Source of the DNA: Bacteriovorax stolpii
Lineage (GTDB): Bacteria > Bdellovibrionota > Bacteriovoracia > Bacteriovoracales > Bacteriovoracaceae
DNA length: 17,849 bases
Assembly: GCA_945890905.1 (NCBI GenBank)
Contig: CAMDDI010000036.1
Coordinates: 1 to 17,849, forward strand
Direction: 5' to 3'
Positions 6,664-14,340 of this stretch are shown one piece after another. Positions within the stretch are counted from its first letter, which is position 1. The number at the start of each line of letters is the position of its first letter. The notes beneath the pieces are model-generated. The model saw only the letters and a program-made list of their open reading frames with translations, was not told the origin of the DNA and did no database searches. The position numbers and the translations under genes are program-made.

Positions 6664-8382
6664 ATGAGTCGAAAATTATTATTTCACGGCAAGACAGATG
6701 ACAAGATCAAGTCTGGAGAACGGTTCAGAGACCTACTGAAGTTGATGGCCAAGCCTGAGATGGGATTTGTTAAATCGATCGTGATTATTACCCTCGCTGT
6801 GAGTTTTTTAAGTCTCGGTGTTCCTCTGGCCATTCAGATGATTATCAACAACATCAGTGTACGAACCATGGCCCAGCCTCTGGTAGTCTTATGTATTATG
6901 CTATTTGTGATTCTTTCCATGAGTGGGGTTCTTCAAGCTATACAAACTCATACAGTGGAAATACTGCAGAGAAGACTGTTTGTTCGCTATGGACTCATCA
7001 TCAGCGAGCGTCTGACCGCCTATCAAGAGAAGTATTTCAAAGAGGCCAACTCTCCTGATCTGATCAATCGCTACTTTGACATCATGATCATGCAATCAAG
7101 TATGGTCACTTTCTTTGTAAATGGTTTTGGTTTCACCATTCAATTTACTATTGGGTTTGCCCTTCTGGCATTTTATCACCCTTACTTTCTTGGGTTTGCG
7201 GGATTTATGGGACAGTTCCTTATTGTTAACTGGATGCTTTTTGGACCAGATGGTGTGAAGGCTGGATCCCCTGAAGCTGATGGGAAATATGCTGTGGTAA
7301 GTTGGGTGGAAGAAATTAGTCGGGTGAGAAACATCTTCACTTCCGATAACGGCAAAGATTTTTCAAATCATAAGATGACTGATTTATTTAACCACTGGCT
7401 TGAAGCAAGAAATACACTTTTTAATTTTCAATTTCGGCAGCACGTAGGCCTTCAGATCTTTGGCGTCGTGATGAACGTTCTACTTTTGGGTCTAGGAGGA
7501 TTTCTAGTTCTCTCCCAAGAACTCAGTGCTGGTCAGCTGGTTGCAGCTGCTCTGGTTGTAAACAGCATTATTGCCAATCTTCCCAATCTACAAAGCTTCT
7601 TCTCGAGCATCTACAGCTATAGTACGGCATTGGATATGGTTGCCCGCTTCTATGACTATCCCCTTGAGGTCACCAAAGAGAAAGTGATCATGCCCAAGCA
7701 TTTTGACTTCGAATTTCAAAATTTAAAATTTGAACCGAACTATGAATTTAATTTTAATTTTAAAGAACAAACAAAAAACCTTATTCTGGTAAAGAGCTTC
7801 TCCTCCATTGATCACTTCTACGATGCACTTATGGGCTTTAGCGAACATACCGCAGGCCATGTAAAATTTAATGGTCTCTTAATGGAAGATATCGACACCG
7901 GACAAATGCGCAATCATATTCAAATTATTGCTCATGATCAGTTCTTCTCAGCTTCTATCCTGGAAAATATCGTGGGCCTAGGGAACGGAAAGAAGTTCAC
8001 CCTCACTGAAATCCATGAAATTTTAAAGCGCGTGGGACTTCTTGAGAACTTTATGAAACTTCCAAAACAGCTTGAAACTCAAATCCGTCCGAATGGCTTT
8101 CCACTAAGCCGCTCGCAGATTCTAGGTATTCAAGTCGCACGGGCACTCTTTCTTCAGCCCAAGATACTCCTAGTCACTCCGGACTATGAGCAAATCTCAA
8201 CTTTCAAGCGCAAACTTATTTATAAAGAACTCTTGAGCCGCAATAACCAGTGGACTCTTCTGTTTTTCACTCAGCGTTTCTATAAGGGTGATTTTGATCG
8301 CACGGTAGTCTTTGAGAGATCAAGTCTTAAAGAACTATCTTCAGAAGCTGAACTATTGAAGGAGATTGAAAATTATGGCTGA
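6664..8382 (+). CDS. ABC exporter-like protein with fully degenerate nucleotide-binding domain (pseudo-ATPase)
   Basis: This 572-residue protein has the layout of a type 1 ABC exporter half-transporter. An ABC membrane domain occupies about residues 25-330 (helix pairs near 36-60, 73-92, 148-190 and 263-305), followed by an ATPase-like domain at about 345-572. The ATPase domain still aligns end to end, but its motifs are gone. The Walker A position reads KSFSSIDHF (377-385) with Asp383 where Lys should be. The Q-loop has His424 for Gln. The signature is LSRSQ (481-485). Walker B is ILLVTP (501-506), with Thr and Pro replacing Asp-Glu. The H-loop has Gln537 for His. The reading frame is open and there is no frameshift. 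There is no N-terminal C39 peptidase domain. It sits between an SSF symporter and an HlyD adaptor gene, overlapping the latter by 8 bp, so a structural or scaffold role in an export complex is likely (inference). Confidence 0.88.
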   Translation: MSRKLLFHGKTDDKIKSGERFRDLLKLMAKPEMGFVKSIVIITLAVSFLSLGVPLAIQMIINNISVRTMAQPLVVLCIMLFVILSMSGVLQAIQTHTVEILQRRLFVRYGLIISERLTAYQEKYFKEANSPDLINRYFDIMIMQSSMVTFFVNGFGFTIQFTIGFALLAFYHPYFLGFAGFMGQFLIVNWMLFGPDGVKAGSPEADGKYAVVSWVEEISRVRNIFTSDNGKDFSNHKMTDLFNHWLEARNTLFNFQFRQHVGLQIFGVVMNVLLLGLGGFLVLSQELSAGQLVAAALVVNSIIANLPNLQSFFSSIYSYSTALDMVARFYDYPLEVTKEKVIMPKHFDFEFQNLKFEPNYEFNFNFKEQTKNLILVKSFSSIDHFYDALMGFSEHTAGHVKFNGLLMEDIDTGQMRNHIQIIAHDQFFSASILENIVGLGNGKKFTLTEIHEILKRVGLLENFMKLPKQLETQIRPNGFPLSRSQILGIQVARALFLQPKILLVTPDYEQISTFKRKLIYKELLSRNNQWTLLFFTQRFYKGDFDRTVVFERSSLKELSSEAELLKEIENYG

Positions 8383-9481
8383 GTTAAATAAAAAGAATAC
8401 GGATCCCAACGCAGCTTATTCTGTGACTCCCGATACCTTTGAAGAAGTGTATGCAGAAACTCCTCTTGGGATGCTCGATATTCATGAGCTCCCTGAATCG
8501 GCCAAATTTTTCAGCCGTTTGATGGTTGTCCTCTTTCTGTTTATGACTATTTTCTTCATTGCCATTCCTTGGCAGCAAACTGCTAATGGTACAGGAAAAG
8601 TCATGGCCTATCTTCCTCAAGATCGCGTTCAGAATATTCATGCCACGGTAACAGGAAGAATTAAAAAATGGTTTGTGAAAGAAGGTTCATTTGTTAAGGC
8701 CGGCGAGCCTATCATGGAAATCATCGATATCGATCCCAACTATCTGGCCCGTCTAACAGTAGAAAACAATGCCGTTAAAAGTCAGTACGAAGCTGCCATC
8801 GCCGTTGTGAGAACTGCGAAGTACGATTATGACCGCCAAACAGATCTCTACAATAAAGGTATTAGTTCTAGAAAGGATATGGAGCAAGCAACTATTGAGT
8901 ATAAAAATGCCCAATCAGCAGAAGCTCAAGCTCTTTCAAATTACACTCAAATTCAATCTAAACTCACCCGTCAAGAGAGCCAAGTGGTCAACGCACCAAC
9001 TGATGGAACTATTGTTCGTCTCTTAATTGGGACAAGTTCAGTGGTCGTGAATCAAGGGCAAGTTGTGGCAATCTTTGTTCCAAAAAGTGACCAACTCTCC
9101 GCTCAAGTTTTTATCCGGGGTAATGATCTTCCTTTGGTGCATGAAGGAAGAAGAGTGCGTTTGCAATTTGAAGGATGGCCCGCTATTCAATTCTCCGGTT
9201 GGCCTTCAGTAGCTGTTGGAACTTTTGGAGGTGTTGTGAGCTTCGTAGATCAAACTGCTACACCCGAGGGGCTTTTTCGCGTAATTGTTGTTCCGCTAAA
9301 AGGTGAAAAGTGGCCTGCCACAAGATACATTAGACAAGGAACAAGGGTGAATGGATGGATTTTGCTGAATCAGGTCGCTTTGGGTTACGAGCTGTGGAGA
9401 CAATTCAACGGCTTCCCTCCTACTTTGGATAATGCTCCAGTAGCGCTGGAATCCTCGACTTTAGATATTGAGGGACAATAA
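8375..9481 (+). CDS. HlyD-family periplasmic adaptor (membrane fusion) protein
   Basis: This 368-residue adaptor would link an inner-membrane exporter to an outer-membrane channel. An N-terminal cytoplasmic stretch of about 45 residues precedes one membrane segment (about 47-65, LMVVLFLFMTIFFIAI). The first half of a lipoyl/barrel-sandwich domain follows (ATVTGRIKKWFVKEGSFVKAGEPIMEI), then a helical hairpin (about 125-205) and the second lipoyl half (VNAPTDGTIVRLLIGTSSVVVNQGQVVAIF). Beta-barrel and membrane-proximal parts run to a distinctive end with ELWRQFNGFPPTL. I chose the ATG at 8375 because GGAG lies ten bases upstream. A TTG nine bases earlier has no room for a ribosome site. The gene overlaps the end of the ABC-like gene by 8 bp, implying translational coupling. 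It is the last gene before a strong terminator. No TolC-like gene is visible in the window. Confidence 0.92.
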   Translation: MAELNKKNTDPNAAYSVTPDTFEEVYAETPLGMLDIHELPESAKFFSRLMVVLFLFMTIFFIAIPWQQTANGTGKVMAYLPQDRVQNIHATVTGRIKKWFVKEGSFVKAGEPIMEIIDIDPNYLARLTVENNAVKSQYEAAIAVVRTAKYDYDRQTDLYNKGISSRKDMEQATIEYKNAQSAEAQALSNYTQIQSKLTRQESQVVNAPTDGTIVRLLIGTSSVVVNQGQVVAIFVPKSDQLSAQVFIRGNDLPLVHEGRRVRLQFEGWPAIQFSGWPSVAVGTFGGVVSFVDQTATPEGLFRVIVVPLKGEKWPATRYIRQGTRVNGWILLNQVALGYELWRQFNGFPPTLDNAPVALESSTLDIEGQ

Positions 9482-9491
9482 AAACCAAGAC

Positions 9492-9524
9492 AAAAAAAAA
9501 GCCACCCTCTGGGTGGCTTTTTTT
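9492..9524. terminator. Strong bidirectional intrinsic terminator
   Basis: Nine A, GCCACCC (9501-9507), a TCT loop, GGGTGGC (9511-9517) and seven T form a perfect 7-bp G/C-rich stem with U-tracts on both strands. It lies between the convergent HlyD-like gene (stop at 9481) and the outer-membrane protein gene (stop at 9528), and would end both transcripts. Confidence 0.95.
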
Positions 9525-9527
9525 GAC

Positions 9528-10592
9528 TTATTTAATTTTCCAACTGAGCCAGAATCCTAGCCATGCTGGATCAAGAGGAGCATTACGAATGTTTCTTGTT
9601 CCAGGAGTTCCTGTGCTTGCTTGGTGATGATACCGCTCAGCACCATCAATGTGACCCATACTTCTTCTTGTATCAATAAAGTATCCGATGAAAGGCATGA
9701 AGTTAACAGTTGGAGTGAAATCATGACTCACACCCAACATAATGTTTTGCCAGTAGTCTTGGAAAAGTGGTTTTTTTCCGTTTTGACTTTCTAAATTTTG
9801 GCGGTTTTCGAGATAAACTTCGTAAAAAGCCATTAAGCGAGTTGTATCGTTTAAAGAATATTGGATATAAGGAGCAAAGTAGGCACGGTAGCGATAAGCA
9901 GAGATCTTGTTATCGTAAATCCATTGACGAAGTTGAATATAGGCAGCGAGTTGCCAAGTCTTGTTGAAATCATAAGTTGTATTCCCGAAAAATTCTGGTT
10001 GAGTGGTGATGTACTGTCCTCCGCTTTTTGGAGCACGTGAAGCTCTTGAAGTTGGAAGACGAAGACCCGCTCTCAACCAGAAGTTAAACTTCTTCTCATC
10101 TGAAGACAAAATAACACCTTGAAAACCCATCAGAGCATCTTCAATAACCACCGCACCATTGTTTGAGTCGGGAAGATTTTTTGTATCAGAAAAGTTAACT
10201 GAGAAACGTGGATTCATTACGAAGTTCATTTTCCAACCGAAGTTGTAGTTAAATGAAATCTGATTAAATAAGTACTGGCCAGAACTGGTATCTTTACGGC
10301 CGCCCTCATCCACAGGACTTGTATCAAACTGACCAAAACTTGAACTTTGGAAAGCTGAGAAATAATTGATGGCCAAGCGATCATAAAATTTCTGGAAGTG
10401 GTCCTTTTCTGGTACTTCAACCACATCAGTTTTTGAAACTTTTTTTTCCACTGGTTTAGTGGCCAATGGTTTTGCAGTCACTGGTTTAGTTGGAGATTTT
10501 TTTACTTTCGCAGCTTTCTTAGGCTGTTGGGCCAAAGCTACAGAGCAGAAGGAGGCACATAAAACTAAAGATAAGATAAAAGAACTTTTCAT
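9528..10592 (-). CDS. Putative outer-membrane beta-barrel protein, function unknown
   Basis: This is a 354-residue secreted protein. A Sec signal peptide spans 1-22 (MKSSFILSLVLCASFCSVALAQ, cut after Ala-Leu-Ala likely). A Lys/Pro/Ala/Thr-rich linker of about 40 residues follows (KKAAKVKKSPTKPVTAKP). The rest is rich in alternating aromatic and polar strands (AAYIQLRQWIYDN, RAYFAPYIQYSLN, GYFIDTR) and ends in WLGFWLSWKIK, typical of a barrel although the last residue is Lys rather than Phe. I cannot name a family. The ATG at 10592 is preferred over an in-frame start at 10652. It gives a proper signal peptide, has AGGAAGG upstream, and a promoter lies across the earlier start. It converges on the exporter-like operon through a shared terminator, so a functional link is possible but not shown. 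Confidence 0.8.
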   Translation of the reverse strand: MKSSFILSLVLCASFCSVALAQQPKKAAKVKKSPTKPVTAKPLATKPVEKKVSKTDVVEVPEKDHFQKFYDRLAINYFSAFQSSSFGQFDTSPVDEGGRKDTSSGQYLFNQISFNYNFGWKMNFVMNPRFSVNFSDTKNLPDSNNGAVVIEDALMGFQGVILSSDEKKFNFWLRAGLRLPTSRASRAPKSGGQYITTQPEFFGNTTYDFNKTWQLAAYIQLRQWIYDNKISAYRYRAYFAPYIQYSLNDTTRLMAFYEVYLENRQNLESQNGKKPLFQDYWQNIMLGVSHDFTPTVNFMPFIGYFIDTRRSMGHIDGAERYHHQASTGTPGTRNIRNAPLDPAWLGFWLSWKIK

Positions 10593-10641
10593 ACTGCAGT
10601 CGCCTTCCTTACAATCATTAAAATTTTGAACAAGCTCTTTG

Positions 10642-10669
10642 ATTCTAAGCAAAGTTGTCTAGAACTCAA
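10642..10669 (-). promoter_or_regulatory. Sigma70-type promoter for the outer-membrane protein gene
   Basis: On the minus strand TTGAGT (-35, at 10664-10669), a 16-bp spacer and TAGAAT (-10, at 10642-10647) match four and five of six consensus bases. Transcription would start near 10635, about 43 nt before the ATG at 10592. That is the main reason to reject the longer ORF start at 10652. Confidence 0.55.
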
Positions 10670-10702
10670 AGGATAATCCATTGTTCTCATGGACTTTATT
10701 TA

Positions 10703-10732
10703 ATGACAACAAATTTATCGTGGTGCAATACT
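10703..10732 (+). promoter_or_regulatory. Possible promoter for the small acidic protein gene
   Basis: ATGACA (10703-10708), an 18-bp spacer and AATACT (10727-10732) match five and four of six consensus bases. The implied leader is only about 13 nt, barely enough to include the AGGA ribosome site at 10741, so this call is weak. Confidence 0.3.
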
Positions 10733-10751
10733 GACACCAAAGGATCTTTAG

Positions 10752-10997
10752 ATGAGTAACGAAAAGCAACAAATTCTTACATCTTTCTTCGCTTCATTGG
10801 AGAAAATGGAATCAGACGACATGATGGCATTAGTAGAAAAGCATCTTAAAGATGATGACGTTGAAATTTTTGTTCAACACATCGAAGCGTTTTATGGGAT
10901 TTCTGATGATGAAGAATTGGGCATGCTCGCTCAATTGATGGTCACAGGTTACCTGGCCGCCAAGCATGAAGATAGTTTGAAAAAGACTCTTAACTAG
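10752..10997 (+). CDS. Small acidic hypothetical protein (81 aa)
   Basis: I do not recognise a family. It is a cytoplasmic, predicted all-helical, acidic protein with no signal peptide or membrane segment. Clusters of Asp/Glu occur at about 20-22 (ESDD), 34-38 (DDDVE) and 51-55 (DDEEL). The start is well supported by AGGA seven bases before the ATG. It stands alone on its strand. Its stop TAG interlocks with that of the convergent 266-residue gene in a CTAG sequence. The clean ribosome site and normal composition argue for a real gene. Confidence 0.75.
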   Translation: MSNEKQQILTSFFASLEKMESDDMMALVEKHLKDDDVEIFVQHIEAFYGISDDEELGMLAQLMVTGYLAAKHEDSLKKTLN

Positions 10998-11794
10998 GTT
11001 GAGAGGTCGTACTGAACTTGAATCCAAAATCTTCTCATCGCTGCAATCTCTTGCAGGTAAAACCAACTGGTTTCAATAAGAGTGTGGTCTGAATTCTGGC
11101 GCGCTAAAATTTTAAATATATCCCGCAATCCATTGCTAATGAGACCAAACTCAAAGAGATCTTGAAGCTCTTCACGAAGAAATTCTTCCCCATTTCCAAA
11201 TTGCACGCGAGTCATTTCATTTTGAATCTCAAATTCAATGCCCGCTTCTTGGATAAGTCTCTCAAGAGACTGGAAGCTGCGAACGGCCAGTTGTTGATCC
11301 CCTAGAGGGCCAAGCTTGATGGAGGTGCCTTCCATGCTGATAGAAAGAGTAAATGAGAGTTGAAAAGAGTCCTTGCCCTTAGTCAGCCACCAGCTAAAGC
11401 CAGGGTCGGAAAGGTTGCACATTGTCTCCTCGTGAATCGGAAAACGGCGATTATTCAGCTGATCATGAATAACTTCGGCTTGAGAGGTGCTTTCCACAGG
11501 AAAGAAGCGCAATTTATGACTTAAATTCCCGGCCTCACTATCAATGAGACGCAGACTTGGATAATCCTCAGGACGCTCTTGGATCAATAGATAATCTTCG
11601 CAGATATTTTTAGAAACAAGGGTTCTCGTGACAAAAATGGATGGTGATCTTTGAAGATGATAAATAATCCCTGGACCAATAGGCAAAATTTCAGAAGGGT
11701 TTTCAGGAAGGATCACTTTGGGTGCAACTTCCATCTGAAAGTTTTGATTCAAATGCCTAAATGTCTCGGCCACCATCATTTCAATTTCGTCCAT
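10994..11794 (-). CDS. Hypothetical cytoplasmic protein (266 aa)
   Basis: I recognise no domain in this soluble-looking protein, which has no signal peptide or membrane segment. It has a mixed alpha/beta pattern, two Trp-rich spots (FSWWLTKG near 133-140 and ETSWFYL near 240) and a helical C-terminal third (SLERLIQEAGIEF, EELQDLFEFGL). GAGG four bases before the ATG lies just inside the 6-bp gap after the YggT-family gene. It is therefore translated from the same transcript, and a membrane-linked role with its neighbours is possible. It ends in a CTAG overlap with the small acidic gene. Confidence 0.8.
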   Translation of the reverse strand: MDEIEMMVAETFRHLNQNFQMEVAPKVILPENPSEILPIGPGIIYHLQRSPSIFVTRTLVSKNICEDYLLIQERPEDYPSLRLIDSEAGNLSHKLRFFPVESTSQAEVIHDQLNNRRFPIHEETMCNLSDPGFSWWLTKGKDSFQLSFTLSISMEGTSIKLGPLGDQQLAVRSFQSLERLIQEAGIEFEIQNEMTRVQFGNGEEFLREELQDLFEFGLISNGLRDIFKILARQNSDHTLIETSWFYLQEIAAMRRFWIQVQYDLST

Positions 11795-11800
11795 AAGGCC

Positions 11801-12022
11801 TCATAGAAAATGCATTAGTATTTGGATGACAATGATTACAATCATGGGAGCTGGATCTAAGGGAAGATCAGCGGGAAAAAGATCACGAATCGGTCTTTGA
11901 GGAGCTTGAGCAATTTTATGCAAAGTTTGCGCCCACTGCTGACTCTTAAGGTCCGGGAGGTAGCTTAAGACTACATCAGCAATGATAACGTAAATAAAAA
12001 TCTGCAGTAGAGAATGAATCAT
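11801..12022 (-). CDS. YggT-family small membrane protein
   Basis: This 73-residue protein has two membrane segments (about 5-22 LLQIFIYVIIADVVLSYL and 58-73 PAPMIVIIVIQILMHFL). They flank the conserved loop APQRPIRDLFPADLPLDPAP, the YggT/Ycf19 family signature (Pfam PF02325). Members have been linked to division, membrane integrity or osmotic tolerance, without a settled biochemical role. This copy has a single repeat of the domain, whereas E. coli YggT has two. The ribosome site is poor: AGGG sits almost on the ATG, and no other start is available. It lies 49 bp after the four-helix membrane protein and 6 bp before the 266-residue gene. Confidence 0.8.
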   Translation of the reverse strand: MIHSLLQIFIYVIIADVVLSYLPDLKSQQWAQTLHKIAQAPQRPIRDLFPADLPLDPAPMIVIIVIQILMHFL

Positions 12023-12071
12023 TCCCTATATTTTGATTCTTAGATTGCGCAAAGAAAAGAAATATTATCGT

Positions 12072-12419
12072 CTAGAATTTGTAGTTCGCAGAGATACTCG
12101 CGATAACAAATAAAACCAGAGACAGAAAATAAGCTGGCTTCCCGTATTTAGGAAATCTTTTGCTCACAATCGCTCCACCAATACCGACGATAAACCAAAT
12201 CGACATCTTCACATAAATCCATGTGGGCCAACCAGTTCCATGGCCAATACCTAATCGGGCCATAAGTCCCATTCCTGCAACAAGTGTCAAAAGAGTGGCG
12301 ATTCCTGTTAGAACTTTAATGTGCTTGGCCGCAGCACCATAAAAACTAATCGCAAGACCTGTGAAAAGAATTACAATTGAAACTAAATGAAGAATTTTAT
12401 AACTTTCGTAACTGATCAT
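12072..12419 (-). CDS. Four-helix membrane protein (115 aa), weakly SirB/HemJ-like
   Basis: This integral membrane protein has four predicted helices at about 8-27, 34-55, 68-85 and 95-111, and almost no extramembrane domains. His11 in the first helix ([13 protein letters not shown]) and the [14 protein letters not shown] helix resemble short SirB-like or HemJ/CopD-like heme-associated membrane proteins, but similarity by eye is weak and I would not assign a function. GGTGG lies just upstream of the ATG. It begins 12 bp after the pepD stop, so it is probably cotranscribed with pepD. Confidence 0.72.
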   Translation of the reverse strand: MISYESYKILHLVSIVILFTGLAISFYGAAAKHIKVLTGIATLLTLVAGMGLMARLGIGHGTGWPTWIYVKMSIWFIVGIGGAIVSKRFPKYGKPAYFLSLVLFVIASISANYKF

Positions 12420-12431
12420 ATTCCACCCTTT

Positions 12432-13883
12432 TTAAAGTGCTTTAAGTACTTCTTTTAATAACTGCCAAAAAGTTGCTACAGTCGGAACAAGAACTCTCTC
12501 TTGAGGTGAATGAGCTCCCATAATTGTAGGACCAAAAGAAACAGCATCGATTGGCCCAATCTTATCACGTAAAATTCCGCATTCAAGGCCCGCATGAATG
12601 GCCGTAATCTTTGCTTTTTTCTCAAACAGAGTTTGATATTTTAGGGCCACAAGGTCCAGAAGTTTATTTTCCCGGACTGGCTTCCAACTTGGATACTCAC
12701 CATTTTTACTAAATTCAATCCCAAAGCCCCGGGCCAGAGAAACAACTTGGTTTTCAAGGCCAATGCACTCTCCGCGATCAAAAAAACGAAGAGATGACTG
12801 AAGATAAAATTGACCTCTCACAAGTAGAGTGATGGCCAGATTATTACTTAAGGCCACAAGTTCTTTTTCACTGGGAAGATCATAGGCATGGGCGCCATGA
12901 GGAAACGCCAAAAGAAAGCTCAACAATTTAGCGGCTTCATCAGGGGCAACAACTTCCGAGCCATCCATATGGGATTTCTCAACTGAAGCAGTAAATTGTC
13001 GGTCATTCTCTGGCATAAAAGATTTCCAGCGCAGACCCAACTCTGCCCCTGCTTTTTCAACAGCTGACTGATCTTTAATTTTTAATATCGCAAAGGCATC
13101 ACGAGGGATAATGTTGTGGGCCTTTCCTCCCCGCCATTCGATAATCTCATAAGAATCAGGGTCAAGCGAGCTGATCCAATCCATCAAAAACTTAATGGCA
13201 TTTCCTCTTTGCTCATGAATATCGACACCGGAATGTCCTCCAAGAAAACCACCTGCTGTGATTTTCACCACACTGCCTTCAATTTTAGAGCTCACCATGT
13301 TGGCAGCTTTTTTAAATTCGTAATCAATCCCACCAGCACAGCCAATGTAGAGACTTCCCCACTCTTCGGTATCAAGATTAATCATCTTTTTACCTTTTAA
13401 AAGTTTCGCATCCACTCCCCATGCACCTTTGAGACCAGTCTCTTCGTCTATAGTAAAAAGAAGTTCAAGAGGAGGATGAGCAATTGAGGCGTCATTCATA
13501 AGTGCCATGGCGGCAGCACAACCAATCCCATTATCCGCACCAAGAGTGGTGCGATCGGCTTTAATCCAATCTCCTTCTCTTATGGTAATAATAGGATCTA
13601 GAGAGAAATTAATTTTGCGATCGGGAGTGGCGTCGGTAACCATATCCATATGATTTTGGATAATCACTGTTTCGTGATCTTCATACCCAACAGTTCCTGG
13701 AACATAGACGATCACGTTTCCCACTTCATCCACATGAGTTTTGAGTTTGAGAATAGCCGCTTCCGCCACAATATATTCGCGAAACTTCTCTTCCTGTCTT
13801 GAAGGTCGTGGGATCTGATTTATAGCGTGAAAATACTTCCAAATATCGACCGGTTCGGCGGGAAAATGGGCAGGAATTTGCAT
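12432..13883 (-). CDS. pepD: Cytosol non-specific dipeptidase (aminoacyl-histidine dipeptidase), M20 family
   Basis: This 483-residue zinc peptidase hydrolyses a wide range of unblocked dipeptides, including Xaa-His, in the cytoplasm. Its length matches E. coli PepD (485). Metal and catalytic residues are in place: His78 and Asp80 in NHMDMV, Asp117 in TLGADNGIG, Glu147-Glu148 in DEETGLKGA, Asp171 in NLDTEEWG, and His458 in GAHSPQERV near the C-terminus. The lid (dimerisation) domain fills about 205-380 and includes GGHSGVDIHEQRGNA. There is no signal peptide. GAGG seven bases before the ATG supports the start. It is the first gene of a minus-strand cluster running to 10994. Confidence 0.95.
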   Translation of the reverse strand: MQIPAHFPAEPVDIWKYFHAINQIPRPSRQEEKFREYIVAEAAILKLKTHVDEVGNVIVYVPGTVGYEDHETVIIQNHMDMVTDATPDRKINFSLDPIITIREGDWIKADRTTLGADNGIGCAAAMALMNDASIAHPPLELLFTIDEETGLKGAWGVDAKLLKGKKMINLDTEEWGSLYIGCAGGIDYEFKKAANMVSSKIEGSVVKITAGGFLGGHSGVDIHEQRGNAIKFLMDWISSLDPDSYEIIEWRGGKAHNIIPRDAFAILKIKDQSAVEKAGAELGLRWKSFMPENDRQFTASVEKSHMDGSEVVAPDEAAKLLSFLLAFPHGAHAYDLPSEKELVALSNNLAITLLVRGQFYLQSSLRFFDRGECIGLENQVVSLARGFGIEFSKNGEYPSWKPVRENKLLDLVALKYQTLFEKKAKITAIHAGLECGILRDKIGPIDAVSFGPTIMGAHSPQERVLVPTVATFWQLLKEVLKAL

Positions 13884-13940
13884 GCAACAACCTCACGTTA
13901 AGTCTTCAATTTTTCAAGTTTTACCTTTGTTGATGAGGGA

Positions 13941-13985
13941 TTGTCAGCGCCAATAGTTGACAACATGCCCCAAAAACTTTACTAA
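13941..13985 (+). promoter_or_regulatory. Promoter with overlapping inverted repeat upstream of the small secreted protein
   Basis: A perfect -35 box TTGACA (13957-13962) is followed, 17 bp on, by TACTAA (13980-13985), a poor -10 box (three of six). The -35 forms half of an inverted repeat: TTGTCA (13941-13946) and TGACAA (13958-13963), 11 bp apart. A dimeric repressor or activator could bind there. The intergenic gap also separates the divergent pepD gene. Confidence 0.4.
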
Positions 13986-14020
13986 GAGTTTATTACTGTT
14001 TAAATCAAGTGGAGGTTTTC

Positions 14021-14335
14021 ATGAAACTTAAGGCATTGGCTTTCATCTGCTTATTCTCAGCTTCTTCAGCTTTTGCTCAGTGGATTCCGGCACACGTAAG
14101 TGTGAATGTACGCCCTGGAATTATCACTGCTCAAGTGATGAACCCTTATTTCTATCCCATCATTTGTTCAGGCCAAGTATTTGGTCGCACGTATACTGGC
14201 CAAGTCGCTACAGCATCTTTTTTTAATCAGTTTCTTTTTCAAGGCGGATATAGTTTTGCTTACGTTCAAGCAGGCTATTTCGGACAATTTGTAAATGGTT
14301 GGGCGAACGCCCACTGTCGACCTGCTCACTACTAA
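14021..14335 (+). CDS. Small secreted protein, function unknown (104 aa)
   Basis: A Sec signal peptide (MKLKALAFICLFSASSAFAQ, cut after Ala-Phe-Ala) is followed by about 85 residues rich in Tyr, Phe, Gly and Gln, with a beta-strand-like alternation (GGYSFAYVQAGYFGQF). Two Cys remain in the mature part (PIICSGQ and AHCRP), possibly forming a disulfide in the periplasm. I recognise no family. The ATG at 14021 has GGAGG five bases upstream. A GTG at 14009 would overlap the ribosome site and spoil the signal peptide. The gene stands alone and ends at a strong terminator. Confidence 0.8.
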   Translation: MKLKALAFICLFSASSAFAQWIPAHVSVNVRPGIITAQVMNPYFYPIICSGQVFGRTYTGQVATASFFNQFLFQGGYSFAYVQAGYFGQFVNGWANAHCRPAHY

Positions 14336-14340
14336 ATTCA

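Noticed and set aside
8366..8374. TTG start nine bases upstream of the HlyD-like ATG
   Set aside because: The GGAG ribosome site would lie one base from the TTG, whereas it is correctly spaced for the ATG at 8375.
10593..10652. N-terminal 20-residue extension of the outer-membrane protein
   Set aside because: It would bury the signal peptide and begin upstream of the predicted transcription start; the ATG at 10592 has a ribosome site and a clean signal peptide.
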